Positions 50,606 through 59,360 of a DNA stretch of 64,000 nt are shown in pieces. Positions within the stretch are counted from its first letter, which is position 1. The number at the start of each line of letters is the position of its first letter. The notes beneath the pieces are model-generated. The model saw only the letters and a program-made list of their open reading frames with translations, did not search any database and had not been told where the DNA came from. The stretch comes from CAVQBC01 sp963710665 (GTDB lineage: Bacteria; Actinomycetota; Thermoleophilia; Solirubrobacterales; Solirubrobacteraceae), in NCBI GenBank assembly GCA_963710665.1, contig CAVQBC010000008.1, positions 992,001 to 1,056,000 of the forward strand, written 5' to 3'. The position numbers and the translations under genes are program-made.

Positions 50606-53292
50606 TCGTCGGAGAGCTGGGCGCGCACGTAGGCCAGGTCGTCCGGCGAGGCCTCCTCGAGCGTGATCAGCACCGCGGCCGCGTAGGCGCGCATCGCCTG
50701 CTCGGACACGCCGTCGCCCGCATGTCCGCGCGCCCGCGCGAGGAACTCGCCCACGCCGAAGCGCTCGGGCTGCTCGCCCGTGCCCTTCACCGCGTCGCGC
50801 AGCTCTCCGGGCAGATGGCGGGCGAGCACCTGGCGCTCGCGCGGGGTGATCCGGTCGCTCAGCGCGGCGAGCGTGCTCCGCGTGATCGTCGCCGCACCGT
50901 CCCACGACAGATCGGTGCGGCCGGCGACGCGCTCGACGATCTCCTCCGCCGACATCCCGCGCAGCCGGCGCCCCGGCCACCAGCTCGCCTCCCCGAGGAG
51001 CGACGTCAGCGCCGGGACGAGCATGGAGCGCACGAGGAACGTGTCGATCAGCACGCCGACCGTCATGACGAACGCGAACTCGCGGAACGAGCGCAGCGGC
51101 ACGATCGCCAGCAGGGCGAAGCTCGCGGCCAGCGCGATGCCGGCCACGGTCACCGCCTTGGCGGCCGCGGGGACGGCGACCGCGATCGCCTCGCGCAGGC
51201 GCATCCAGCGCGCCTCCTCCCAGATGCGCCCGGCGACGAACACGTTGTAGTCCGAGCCGAGCGCCACCAGCAGGACCGCGGCGGCGAAGGGGACGTAGTA
51301 GGTCAGGTCGTCGTGGCCCAGCAGGTCCTGGAAGACGAACGTGGTGATCCCGAGGCTCGCGGCCAGGCCGAGGACGCTGGCGGCCAGCAGGAACAGCGGC
51401 GCGATCAGCGCCCGGAGGAACAGCATCAGCAGGAGCAGGTTGACCGCGAGCGCGACGACGCCGATCCGCTTGAGGTCGTCGAGCACCCGCTGGACGGTCT
51501 CGGAGGCGATCGCGGTCTCCCCGCCGATCAGCGTGCGCGGGGCGCCGAGCCCGCTCTGGCGCAGCAGGTCCGGGAGCTTGGCGCGCAGTGCCTCGTAGCG
51601 GTCGATGGCGGGGGCGCCGAGCGGGTCGACGTCGAACACGACGGCGAGGCGGGCCGCGCCGCCGTCGCCGGTCACGAGGATCCGGGGGGCGGGCGGGGGC
51701 GGCTGCTCGCGCGGGCCGATCACGGCGGCGACGCCGGGCTCGCGGCCGATCAGGTCCTCGAGGCGCGCGAGCTGGGCCCCACGGGTCGCGATGCCGGGCT
51801 GCTCGAGGTCGATCTCGGTGGGGGAGAGGACGCCGGGCGCGAAGCCCTCGCTCGCGGCGGTGGCGGCCTGCCGCGTCTGGTTGTCGGGCGGGAGCGCGCC
51901 GACGAACCCGAGGCCGAGCGCGGTGTCGCGCGTGTACCCCGCGAGGAACGCGAGCAGCGCGATGCAGACGATCGCGATCGGCAGGGCCACGAACCGGGCG
52001 GAGGCGATGCGGGCGACCAGCAGTCGCCAGGTGCTCGTCTGGGCCTGGTCCGCCAGGCGCCGCACCCGGCGCACCGCGGTGGCGGGGCGGGTCAGCGCGA
52101 GCCGGAAGTGGGCCCAGCGGCTCGGCGAGGTCGAGCGACCCGGCTCCTCCGTATGCGCGCTTCGGCGCGCGCGCTCGATCGCATTGGTGTCGCTGTCCTC
52201 GATCGGGACGGGCCCCTCCGCTGCGGCCCGGTCGCCCTTGAGGTCGCCGCCGAACAGCCGCGCGCCGAACAGCCCCAGCAGCGCGGGCACCAACGTGATC
52301 GAGACCGCGAGCGCGATCAGCGTGGTGATCGCCAGCCCCGGGCCGAACGCCCGGAAGAAGCCGAGCTCGCCGACCATCAGCGCACCGGTGCCGGCGGAGA
52401 CGATCAACCCGGCGGTGAACACGATCGGCGCGGTCTGGCGGGTCGCGGCGCGAGCCGCCCGCACGCGCTGCTGCCCGCGCCGTAGACGCCGGCGCGTCTC
52501 CGACAGGAAGAACACCGAGTAGTCCGTCACCAGCCCGAGGAGCAGCACGACGATGATCGGCTCGACCTCGCTCGGCACGGTCGCGCCGGCGCGCTGTCCG
52601 ACGTAGGGCAGGACACGGATCGCGATCAGGTAGGCGATCGCGGCCGTGAAGAGCGTCACGAGCGGTGCGCCCAGCGAGCGGAACGCCAGCCCCACGACGA
52701 CGAGGATCAGCCCGACGCTCGCCGCCTCCACGAACGGGAGCGCGTCCTGGATCTCCTCGTACTGCGCGAGCCGGGCGGGCGCGGCGCCCGTCGTACCGAC
52801 CACCCCCGCCCGCTCGCCCCCCAGGTACTTCGCGGCGTAGCGGTCGGCCGTCTCGCGGCGCTCGACGAGGTTCGCCGAGTCCGGGAGGAACAGGTAGTCG
52901 ACCACGGTGTCGGCCCGCGCGCCGGGCTGCAGCGGCGCGCCGGCCGCGTCGCTGATCGGCAGGACCGCGCGCAGCTCGGGGAGGTCGGGCGTGCGGCGCT
53001 CGCGCACCGCGAGCGCGGCGCGGGCGTGGCGCTCCTGCGTCCCGGGCGGCAGCCCGCCCGGGTCGCGCGAGACCACGACGGTGTCGGTGAACAGCGGGAA
53101 GCCGAAGCGCTGCGTGGCGTACTGCTGCTGACCGGCCGCGCCGCCGCCCTGGGCCACGAGGTCGTCGAGCGGCGCGCTGCCCGCCGAGCCGAGCGCCGGC
53201 AGGGACACGGTCGCCCACACCGCGGCGGCGATCCACGCGAGGGGGATGACCGCCCGGAGGGCCACGACCACGGCGGCATAGACGCGGACCAC
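50536..53292 (-). CDS. MMPL/RND-family membrane transporter
   Basis: 918 residues, intact. Two six-helix blocks each carry a conserved motif: VTDYSVFFLSETRRRL in the first and ALGSDYNVFVAGRIWEEARW in the second. The helix before each is hydrophobic, and large extracytoplasmic loops follow helices 1 and 7. MMPL pumps export lipids, siderophores or drugs using the proton gradient. GTG 53292 begins the first helix (VVVALRAVIPLAWIAAAVW). A cytoplasmic tail of about 130 residues follows. It is just after a receiver/NarL pair on the same strand (57 bases), which is the likely control. Compare the broken MMPL at 2071. Confidence 0.9.
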   Translation of the reverse strand: MVRVYAAVVVALRAVIPLAWIAAAVWATVSLPALGSAGSAPLDDLVAQGGGAAGQQQYATQRFGFPLFTDTVVVSRDPGGLPPGTQERHARAALAVRERRTPDLPELRAVLPISDAAGAPLQPGARADTVVDYLFLPDSANLVERRETADRYAAKYLGGERAGVVGTTGAAPARLAQYEEIQDALPFVEAASVGLILVVVGLAFRSLGAPLVTLFTAAIAYLIAIRVLPYVGQRAGATVPSEVEPIIVVLLLGLVTDYSVFFLSETRRRLRRGQQRVRAARAATRQTAPIVFTAGLIVSAGTGALMVGELGFFRAFGPGLAITTLIALAVSITLVPALLGLFGARLFGGDLKGDRAAAEGPVPIEDSDTNAIERARRSAHTEEPGRSTSPSRWAHFRLALTRPATAVRRVRRLADQAQTSTWRLLVARIASARFVALPIAIVCIALLAFLAGYTRDTALGLGFVGALPPDNQTRQAATAASEGFAPGVLSPTEIDLEQPGIATRGAQLARLEDLIGREPGVAAVIGPREQPPPPAPRILVTGDGGAARLAVVFDVDPLGAPAIDRYEALRAKLPDLLRQSGLGAPRTLIGGETAIASETVQRVLDDLKRIGVVALAVNLLLLMLFLRALIAPLFLLAASVLGLAASLGITTFVFQDLLGHDDLTYYVPFAAAVLLVALGSDYNVFVAGRIWEEARWMRLREAIAVAVPAAAKAVTVAGIALAASFALLAIVPLRSFREFAFVMTVGVLIDTFLVRSMLVPALTSLLGEASWWPGRRLRGMSAEEIVERVAGRTDLSWDGAATITRSTLAALSDRITPRERQVLARHLPGELRDAVKGTGEQPERFGVGEFLARARGHAGDGVSEQAMRAYAAAVLITLEEASPDDLAYVRAQLSDDYDVLFSMPPAGRAAGEPVSGAR

Positions 53293-53349
53293 CGCCGTGA
53301 TGCTGCCCGGCGGGGGCGGGCCGGAAACCCGCCCGGCCTGGCCGCCCGG

Positions 53350-54039
53350 TCAGTGATCCTGGGAGCTTCGGAGGTAGGTCAGGACCGCCAGCACGCGACG
53401 GTGGCCGGTCGACTTCGGCGAGAGCCCCAGCTTGTGGAAGATGCTCGTGACGTGCTTCTCCACCGCCGCCTCGGTGACGAACAGCGCCTCGGCGATCCCC
53501 TGGTTGTTCTGGCCCTCCGCCATCGCGGCGAGGACCTCGCGCTCGCGTGACGTGAGCGTCGCGAGCGGGCCGTCGGACTCCCGCCGTCCGAGCATGCGGG
53601 CGACGACCGTGGGGTCGAGCGCGCTGCCGCCCGAGGCGACCCGCCCGACGGCATCCGTGAACGCCTCGACGTCGCCGACGCGCTCCTTGAGCAGGTAGCC
53701 CACGCCCTCGGCGCGCCCGCCGATGAGGTCGACCGCGTAGTGCTCCTCGTAGAACTGGGAGAGCACCAGGACGCCGATGTCGGGCCGCTGTCGCCGCAGC
53801 TCGACCGCGGCGCGGAGGCCGTCGTCCGTGCGCTGCGGCGGCATCTGCACGTCGACGACCGCGACGTCGGGCCGGTGCGCCAGCGCCTTGCGCAGGAACG
53901 CGTCGGCGTCGCCGGCCTGCGCGGCCACCTCGAAGCCCGCCTCCGTGAGCAGCCTGGCGATGCCCTCGCGGAGGAGGACGTCGTCCTCGCCGATGACCAC
54001 GCGCACGGGATCGGGCACCGTGGTGACCGTACCTCCCAT
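53350..54039 (-). CDS. NarL/FixJ-family response regulator
   Basis: 229 residues. The receiver has GEDDVLLREGIARLLTEAGF, phosphoacceptor Asp in VAVVDVQMPP and Lys in VGYLLKERVGD. The LuxR-type helix-turn-helix is LTSREREVLAAMAEGQNNQG with IAEALFVTEAAVEKHV. It would act as a phosphorylated dimer on promoters, perhaps of the MMPL pump downstream. ATG 54039 shares one base with the stop of the receiver gene. No kinase is adjacent. The receiver closely matches the regulator at 1-336. Confidence 0.92.
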   Translation of the reverse strand: MGGTVTTVPDPVRVVIGEDDVLLREGIARLLTEAGFEVAAQAGDADAFLRKALAHRPDVAVVDVQMPPQRTDDGLRAAVELRRQRPDIGVLVLSQFYEEHYAVDLIGGRAEGVGYLLKERVGDVEAFTDAVGRVASGGSALDPTVVARMLGRRESDGPLATLTSREREVLAAMAEGQNNQGIAEALFVTEAAVEKHVTSIFHKLGLSPKSTGHRRVLAVLTYLRSSQDH

Positions 54040-54407
54040 CAGCCTGCCTGGCGAGGGGCGAGCAGGGCGTCGAGGGCCGTGTTCGGCAACTGGTCCTTCG
54101 GCACGAACGCCTCGGCGCCGCAGCGCGCCACGTCCCCGGGGCTGGCGGCCTCCGCGTCGCTCGAGGTCAGCACCACGCGCGGGCGCCACGGCAGCGCCAC
54201 GAGCGCCTCCGCCAGCGAGATCCCGTCGCCGTCGGGCAGCCCGATGTCCACGAGCGCCGCCGCGGGCATGAGCGATCCGGCGGCGGCCATCGCCGCCGCC
54301 ACGGTGTCCGCCTCGCCGGCGACCGCGAGGCCGCAGGCGGCGAGCATCCGCTCAGCCAGGCGACGGAAGGTGGGGTCGTCGTCAACCACGAGGACAGATG
54401 CGCTCAC
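54039..54407 (-). CDS. Stand-alone receiver-domain protein
   Basis: 122 residues and only one domain. ASVLVVDDDPTFRRLAERML carries the acidic pocket. Phosphoacceptor Asp is in AAALVDIGLPDGDG, the conserved Thr/Ser in VVLTSSDAEA and Lys in EAFVPKDQL. With no output domain it may relay phosphate or modulate a kinase. GTG 54407 start. TGATG joins its stop to the NarL regulator start, so the two are made together. A kinase partner is not in the neighbourhood. Confidence 0.85.
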   Translation of the reverse strand: MSASVLVVDDDPTFRRLAERMLAACGLAVAGEADTVAAAMAAAGSLMPAAALVDIGLPDGDGISLAEALVALPWRPRVVLTSSDAEAASPGDVARCGAEAFVPKDQLPNTALDALLAPRQAG

Positions 54408-54441
54408 CGGTCGATCATCGCACTGCCCCGGCGCAGTCCGG

Positions 54442-54457
54442 GTCGGGAGAACCCGAC
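54442..54457 (-). terminator. Hairpin between LysR and receiver genes
   Basis: GTCGGG-AGAA-CCCGAC is a perfect 6-base stem with 4-base loop, 15 bases after the LysR stop and 35 before the receiver start. Probably a terminator, though an operator cannot be ruled out. Confidence 0.4.
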
Positions 54458-54471
54458 ACTTTGCGTAGGGC

Positions 54472-55404
54472 TCAGGCGGCCGCAAGGAGCGCGGGCGCCG
54501 GCGCCTCGTGGCGGCGGTGCTCCGACGCCCGCGCCAGCGTGCGCAGGAAGCGCACCACCGCGAGGTTGTCGTTGTCCGGCCGCGTGAGCACGGCGGACTC
54601 GAAGGCGGGCTCGGTGCCGACGACGTCCACGAGGCGGACGCCCGGCGCGGCGTAGCGCTCGCGCACCGAAGAGGGCAGGAGCGCCGGCACGCCGCGCGCG
54701 GCGACGGCGAGCAGGACGGATTCGATCGTCGGCTCGGCCGTCTCGAGCAGCGCCGGGGACGATCCGGCCTGGCGGCACATCGACACGACGGCGTCGTAGA
54801 GCGCCGGGCTGACCGCCCGCGGGAGGGCCACCAGGCGCTCGGGCGCGAGCTGCTCGAGGCGCAGGACGGGCTCGAGCGCGCGGTCGTCGCGCACCGGGAG
54901 CGCCGCGACGAGGTGCTCGGAGCCGAGCGTCGTCGTGCGCAGGCCGTTCGCGGGCGCCGGCAGCTCGGCCACGACGGCGTCGAGCCAGCCCTCGCGCAGC
55001 GACTGCGTCAGGCCCGGCGTGCGCCCGGTCTCCAGCGTCACCTCGACGCTCGGGGCGGCGGACGCGAGCTGCTGCAGCGCGCGGGGCACGCTGCCCGGGA
55101 GGGAGACCGACGTGTAGCCGATGCGCAGCCGCATCGTCGAGCGCTCGTCCGCGTTGCGCGCGGCCAGCTGCGCGACCTCCGCCTGGTGCAGGACGCGCCG
55201 GGCCTGGTCGAGCAGGGCGCGGCCGGCGCCCGTGAGCGTCACGCCACGGGTCGTGCGGTCGAACAGGCGGACGCCGAGCTCGGCCTCGAGCTTGCGGACC
55301 TGCTCGCTGACGGCGGGCTGGGCGACGTAGAGCCGCTCGGCCGCGCGGCGGAAGTGGAGCTCTTCGGCGACTGCGACGAAGTACCTCAGGTGTCGAAGCT
55401 CCAC
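54472..55404 (-). CDS. LysR-family transcription regulator
   Basis: 310 residues. The N-terminal winged helix-turn-helix VELRHLRYFVAVAEELHF with RAAERLYVAQPAVSEQVRKL is classic LysR. The effector-binding domain runs from about residue 90 (RLRIGYTSVSLPGSVP). The usual target is a neighbouring divergent gene, but none is divergent here; the upstream secreted-protein gene is on the same strand. GTG 55404 has AAAGGA at the right distance. The inducer is unknown. Confidence 0.9.
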   Translation of the reverse strand: MELRHLRYFVAVAEELHFRRAAERLYVAQPAVSEQVRKLEAELGVRLFDRTTRGVTLTGAGRALLDQARRVLHQAEVAQLAARNADERSTMRLRIGYTSVSLPGSVPRALQQLASAAPSVEVTLETGRTPGLTQSLREGWLDAVVAELPAPANGLRTTTLGSEHLVAALPVRDDRALEPVLRLEQLAPERLVALPRAVSPALYDAVVSMCRQAGSSPALLETAEPTIESVLLAVAARGVPALLPSSVRERYAAPGVRLVDVVGTEPAFESAVLTRPDNDNLAVVRFLRTLARASEHRRHEAPAPALLAAA

Positions 55405-55425
55405 GTTGGTTCCTTTCACGCCTGG

Positions 55426-55466
55426 CTGGACGGGTCGAATCGGGGCTCGATCACTGTCCCGTCCAG
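55426..55466. promoter_or_regulatory. Inverted repeat upstream of LysR
   Basis: CTGGACGGG (55426-55434) and CCCGTCCAG (55458-55466) are perfect inverted copies with a 23-base loop, 22 bases before the LysR start. It could be a LysR autoregulatory site or a leader hairpin. Confidence 0.4.
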
Positions 55467-55544
55467 CGCGTCTGCGCGCCATACGAGGAGACCGGAGATG
55501 GAGGTCGGGTCTGCCCTACGTCGCTGGGCGGCGTGCCGGAGCGG

Positions 55545-55575
55545 CGTGGAGCCGGCCGCCGCGGGCGGCTCCACG
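55545..55575 (-). terminator. Hairpin after the secreted-protein gene
   Basis: CGTGGAGCC and GGCTCCACG form a perfect 9-base stem with a 13-base GC-rich loop. It begins 8 bases after the stop of the minus-strand gene at 55583. A good terminator candidate without a T tract. Confidence 0.55.
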
Positions 55576-55582
55576 CGCGGGA

Positions 55583-56104
55583 TCAGGTCCGCCGGACGAC
55601 GACCAGCGAGCGCCGGACGGCGCGCGAGCGCATGCCGCCGGCATCGGCGACGACGGTGATGCGGTAGCGGCCGGGACGCAGGAAGTGCCCGTTCGCGCGC
55701 CCGGGCAGCCGCACCGAGAAGCGGGTCGTGGTCGCCGGGACCGTGAAGGCCGCGACGGGCACGTGGCGCCCGCCGGCGCGCCGCCGCATGACGACGTGCA
55801 CGCGGCCGGTGGTGGACACGCCGAGCCGCAGCACGGCGCGCTGTCCGCGGCGGATGCGGCGCTGCGACAGGCTCGCCCGCTGGATGGCCGGCCGGACCTT
55901 CGCCCGTCCGGCGGGGGTCCCGGGCGCGGTGCCCGGGGCGGCGGCCGGGGTGAACCCGACGTCGCCGAGGGCGCCCGGGAGGGCCGGCCCCGGCGCGGGG
56001 GCGAGGGGGTCCTCCGACGCGAGCGCCGGGGCGGCGATCAGCGCGGCGGCAGCCGCGGCGCCGGCGAGCACCGCGGGCAGCCGGCGGGGGAGAGGGGGAG
56101 ACAC
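55583..56104 (-). CDS. Secreted hypothetical protein
   Basis: 173 residues. Signal peptide RRLPAVLAGAAAAAALIAAP ends near ALAS, with AGGAG seven bases before GTG 56104, which settles this start over longer frames. A Pro/Gly/Ala linker follows. The C-terminal beta-rich domain (RAVLRLGVSTTGRVHVVMRR to RPGRYRITVVADAGGMRSRA) resembles the immunoglobulin-like repeats often seen at the end of actinobacterial surface proteins. Function unknown; probably outside the cell. Confidence 0.65.
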   Translation of the reverse strand: MSPPLPRRLPAVLAGAAAAAALIAAPALASEDPLAPAPGPALPGALGDVGFTPAAAPGTAPGTPAGRAKVRPAIQRASLSQRRIRRGQRAVLRLGVSTTGRVHVVMRRRAGGRHVPVAAFTVPATTTRFSVRLPGRANGHFLRPGRYRITVVADAGGMRSRAVRRSLVVVRRT

Positions 56105-56259
56105 TTGCGCTCCTGAGGTCAGGCCGCGGGCGCGGCCGGTGATGGTGGCGTGTCGATTGTGCGGCCGGACGCGCCGCCTCCCGATACGAGCCGCCGATCG
56201 GGGGATAGGGTTGCCGGGGCGGCCAGGGCGGGGCCGTCGCGACCACACACGACTGACCC

Positions 56260-58182
56260 TTGAGCCCCTCGAGCGAGGACGGGAAGAGCGCGGCGCGCAA
56301 GCGGGGCACCGCGGCGCTCGCGCTCGGTGCGCTCGGCATCGTGTTCGGCGACATCGGCACCAGCCCGCTGTACGCGCTGCAGGCGGTGTTCTCGACGGAG
56401 CTGCAGGTGCTTCGGCCCGACCGGGCCTCGGTCTACGGCGTGATCTCGCTGGTGTTCTGGACGATCACGCTCGTCGTCTCGGTCAAGTACGTCGCGTTCA
56501 TCATGCGCGCCGACAACAAGGGCGAGGGCGGCATCATGGCGCTGATCGGGCTCGTCCGGACGGCGAGGTTCCGCTCGCCGCTCGCGCTGCCCGCGCTGGT
56601 GGCCCTCGGCATGCTGGGCGCCGCGCTGTTCTACGGCGACAGCACGATCACGCCCGCGATCTCCGTGCTCTCCGCGGTGGAGGGCATCAAGATCGCCGAG
56701 CCGGGCGTCAGCTCGCTGGTCGTGCCGATCGCGCTCGTGGTGCTGACGCTGCTGTTCGCGGCCCAGCGCTTCGGCACCGGGGCGGTCGGGCGCCTGTTCG
56801 GGCCCGTGATGAGCCTGTGGTTCGCGGTCATCGCGATCCTCGGACTCAAAGAGATCGTGGAGCACCCCGGCGTGCTCGAGGCGCTGTCGCCGGCCTTCGC
56901 GGTCGCCTTCTTCGCCGACCACCCGGGTGTCGCGTTCCTCGCGCTCGCCTCGGTGGTGCTGACGGTCACCGGCGCCGAGGCCCTGTACGCGGACCTCGGG
57001 CACTTCGGCCGCCCGCCGATCCGCCGGGCGTGGTTCTTCATCGTGTTCCCGGCGCTGACGCTCAACTACCTCGGGCAGGGCTCGCTCGTCCTGCAGACGC
57101 CGTCCGCGGCCATGAACCCGTTCTTCCTGCTGGTCCCCGACTGGGGCGTGATCCCGATGGTCGTGCTGGCCACCGCCGCGACCGTGATCGCCTCGCAGGC
57201 CGTGATCTCGGGCGCGTTCTCGATCACCCACCAGGCCGTGCAGCTCGGCTTCCTCCCGCGGATGACCGTCCGCCACACGTCGGCCGTCCGGTCCGGCCAG
57301 ATCTACGTGCCCTCCGTCAACTGGATCCTGTTCGCGGTGGTGGCCGTGCTGGTGGTCGGCTTCCGCACCTCCCAGAACCTGTCCTCGGCCTACGGGATCG
57401 CGGTCACCGGCACGATGGCGATCACGACGGTCCTGTACCTGTGCGTGCTGCGCGCCCTCTGGCACCGCCCGCTGTGGCAGATCGTCGTGCTGGGCGCCGT
57501 GTTCCTGACCGTCGACCTCGCGCTGTTCGCGGCCTCGCTGACGAAGCTCACCCACGGCGGCTGGTTCCCCCTCGGGGCGGCGCTGGTGGTGTTCACGATA
57601 CTGCGGACGTGGGAGCGCGGGCACGAGATCCTCGTGCGCAACCGGGCCCGGCAGGAGGGCCCGCTGGACGCCTTCGTCGAAGAGCTCCACGCTGCCGAGA
57701 CGCCCGTCACGCGCGTGCCGGGGACGGCCGTGTTCCTCAACGCCGACCGCGCCACGACCCCCCTCGCCCTGCGCGCCAACCTCGAGTACAACCACGTCCT
57801 GCACCGGACCGTCCTGATCCTCTCGCTGCGGTCGCTGAACATCCCGCACGTATCCGAGGACCACCGGGTCACGGTCGACGACCTCGGCTACAGCGACGAC
57901 GGCATCACGCACCTCACCGCCCGCTTCGGGTTCCGCGACCAGCACGACCTGCCGGCCACGCTCGCGCTGGCGGCCCGGCAGGGGCTCGAGCGCTCCGGCG
58001 ACGTCCGCGACGCCTCGTACTTCGTGACCCGCATCTCGATCGTGCGCACGCGGGCGCCCGGCATGGCGGGCTGGCGCAAGCGGCTGTTCATCGCGCTCGC
58101 GCGCAACCAGGCCAACCCGACCAACTACCTCGGCGTGCCGGACCGCCGGACCGTCACGATCGGGTCGATCGTGGAGATCTGA
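56260..58182 (+). CDS. kup: KUP/HAK/KT-type potassium uptake transporter
   Basis: 640 residues. It begins with the Kup signature ALGIVFGDIGTSPLYALQAV, then YVAFIMRADNKGEGGIMAL and FYGDSTITPAISVLSAVEG. About twelve helices fill residues 15-450, and a C-terminal cytoplasmic domain follows. It takes up K+ with H+. TTG 56260 is used because the signature starts about 27 residues later and no other start fits. The 155-base leader has no recognisable cyclic-di-AMP riboswitch. Together with the K+ channel, antiporter and ClC it serves ion balance. Confidence 0.93.
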   Translation: MSPSSEDGKSAARKRGTAALALGALGIVFGDIGTSPLYALQAVFSTELQVLRPDRASVYGVISLVFWTITLVVSVKYVAFIMRADNKGEGGIMALIGLVRTARFRSPLALPALVALGMLGAALFYGDSTITPAISVLSAVEGIKIAEPGVSSLVVPIALVVLTLLFAAQRFGTGAVGRLFGPVMSLWFAVIAILGLKEIVEHPGVLEALSPAFAVAFFADHPGVAFLALASVVLTVTGAEALYADLGHFGRPPIRRAWFFIVFPALTLNYLGQGSLVLQTPSAAMNPFFLLVPDWGVIPMVVLATAATVIASQAVISGAFSITHQAVQLGFLPRMTVRHTSAVRSGQIYVPSVNWILFAVVAVLVVGFRTSQNLSSAYGIAVTGTMAITTVLYLCVLRALWHRPLWQIVVLGAVFLTVDLALFAASLTKLTHGGWFPLGAALVVFTILRTWERGHEILVRNRARQEGPLDAFVEELHAAETPVTRVPGTAVFLNADRATTPLALRANLEYNHVLHRTVLILSLRSLNIPHVSEDHRVTVDDLGYSDDGITHLTARFGFRDQHDLPATLALAARQGLERSGDVRDASYFVTRISIVRTRAPGMAGWRKRLFIALARNQANPTNYLGVPDRRTVTIGSIVEI

Positions 58183-58218
58183 CTGGACCGGGGCGCCGGA
58201 TCCGCCTAGCGTTGGGCG

Positions 58219-58545
58219 GTGAGCCCGGTCGCCGTGAGCTCCTCCCGCTGGTTGCCCTGGCTCCTGGCCGGCGTCGCGGCGGGGGTTCTGGCGGTCGTGG
58301 TCGGCCGGGCCGTCGAACCGCTGCTCGCCGCCGTCGGCATGGGCGTCGGCGTGGCGTGCGCCATGCTGCTCGTCGTGGCCCTCGCCGAGGAGCGCGAGAC
58401 CCCGGCGTCCGACGGCTCGGGCGGCGTGCGCCCGCCCGCCGGGGAGCCGCCGTCCGGGAGCGACGACTGGGAGCGCTTCGAGGAGGCGTTCCGCGCGCAC
58501 GTCGAGGCGGGCCGGACCAGCCGGGGCTCGCCCGCCCGCCGGTAG
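58219..58545 (+). CDS. Small two-helix membrane protein
   Basis: 108 residues. Two hydrophobic helices (WLPWLLAGVAAGVLAVVVG and LAAVGMGVGVACAMLLVVAL) are followed by a charged, proline-rich cytoplasmic tail (SDDWERFEEAFRAHVEAGRT). No family recognised. GTG 58219, 36 bases after kup on the same strand, suggests co-expression. Codon use fits the window. Confidence 0.5.
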   Translation: MSPVAVSSSRWLPWLLAGVAAGVLAVVVGRAVEPLLAAVGMGVGVACAMLLVVALAEERETPASDGSGGVRPPAGEPPSGSDDWERFEEAFRAHVEAGRTSRGSPARR

Positions 58546-58555
58546 ACCGCCGTCG

Positions 58556-59360
58556 ATGGAGTACGTCCACGGCTACACGCCCAGGGAGAGCACCCGCCTC
58601 GCGGATCAGGCCACGACGCTGACCGAGCTCCTGCACGCCGACACCCGCTACCCGGCGGGCAGCCGCGTGCTGGAGGTGGGATGCGGGGTGGGCGCGCAGA
58701 CCGTGATCCTGGCCGCCAACAGCCCGGAGCGCGGCGTTCATGTCCGTGGACGTCTCCGAGGCCTCGCTCGCCCAGGCCCGGCGCAGGGTGGGGGAGGCGG
58801 GCTTCGCCAACGTGACCTTCGAGCGCGCCGACCTGTTCGACCTGCCGTTCGCGGCGGGCCACTTCGACCACCTCTTCGTGTGCTTCGTCCTCGAGCACCT
58901 GCCGGACCCCGCGGGCGCCCTGGTGGCGCTGATGCGGGTGCTCGCGCCGGGCGGCTCGCTCACCGTCATCGAGGGCGACCACGGCTCGGCCTACTTCCAC
59001 CCGGACAGCGAGCGGGCGCGCCACGCGATCCAGTGCCTCGTCGACCTCCAGGCGCGGGCCGGGGGCGACGCGCTGATCGGGCGCCGCCTGTACCCGCTGG
59101 TGGTGGGCGCCGGCTACCGCGAGGTCAGCGTGTCGCCGCGCATGGTCTACGCCGACGGCGGCCGGCCGGCGCTCGTCGACGGCTTCACCCGCCGGACCTT
59201 CACGGCGATGGTCGAGGGCGTCGGCGAGCAGGCCGTCGCCCAGGGGCTCATGGACGAGGCCGGCTGGGCCGGCGGGATCCGCGACCTGTACCGCACCGCG
59301 GAGCCCGACGGGACGTTCTGTTACACGTTCTTCAAGGCCGTCGGGCGCGCGCCGCGGTGA
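58556..59360 (+). CDS. SAM-dependent methyltransferase, one-base frameshift
   Basis: Corrected length about 267 residues. The SAM-binding motif VLEVGCGVGAQTVILAANSP is in the first frame. After a one-base insertion near 58738 the domain goes on with SVDVSEASLAQARRRVGEAG, FERADLFDLPF and FDHLFVCFVLEHLPDPAGAL. These are motifs I to IV of class I methyltransferases, and YADGGRPALVDGFTRRTFTA is a later conserved block. The substrate is unknown. ATG 58556 start. The 3' end overlaps the convergent broken MFS gene by 40 bases. Confidence 0.85.

Noticed and set aside
56105..56259. Cyclic-di-AMP riboswitch before kup
   Set aside because: The 155-base leader lacks the conserved blocks of that motif as far as I can judge by eye.
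2071..59360. Programmed ribosomal frameshifting as cause of the shifted genes
   Set aside because: The shift sites share no slippery sequence, stop codon or stimulatory hairpin that I can see, and unrelated genes are affected alike.
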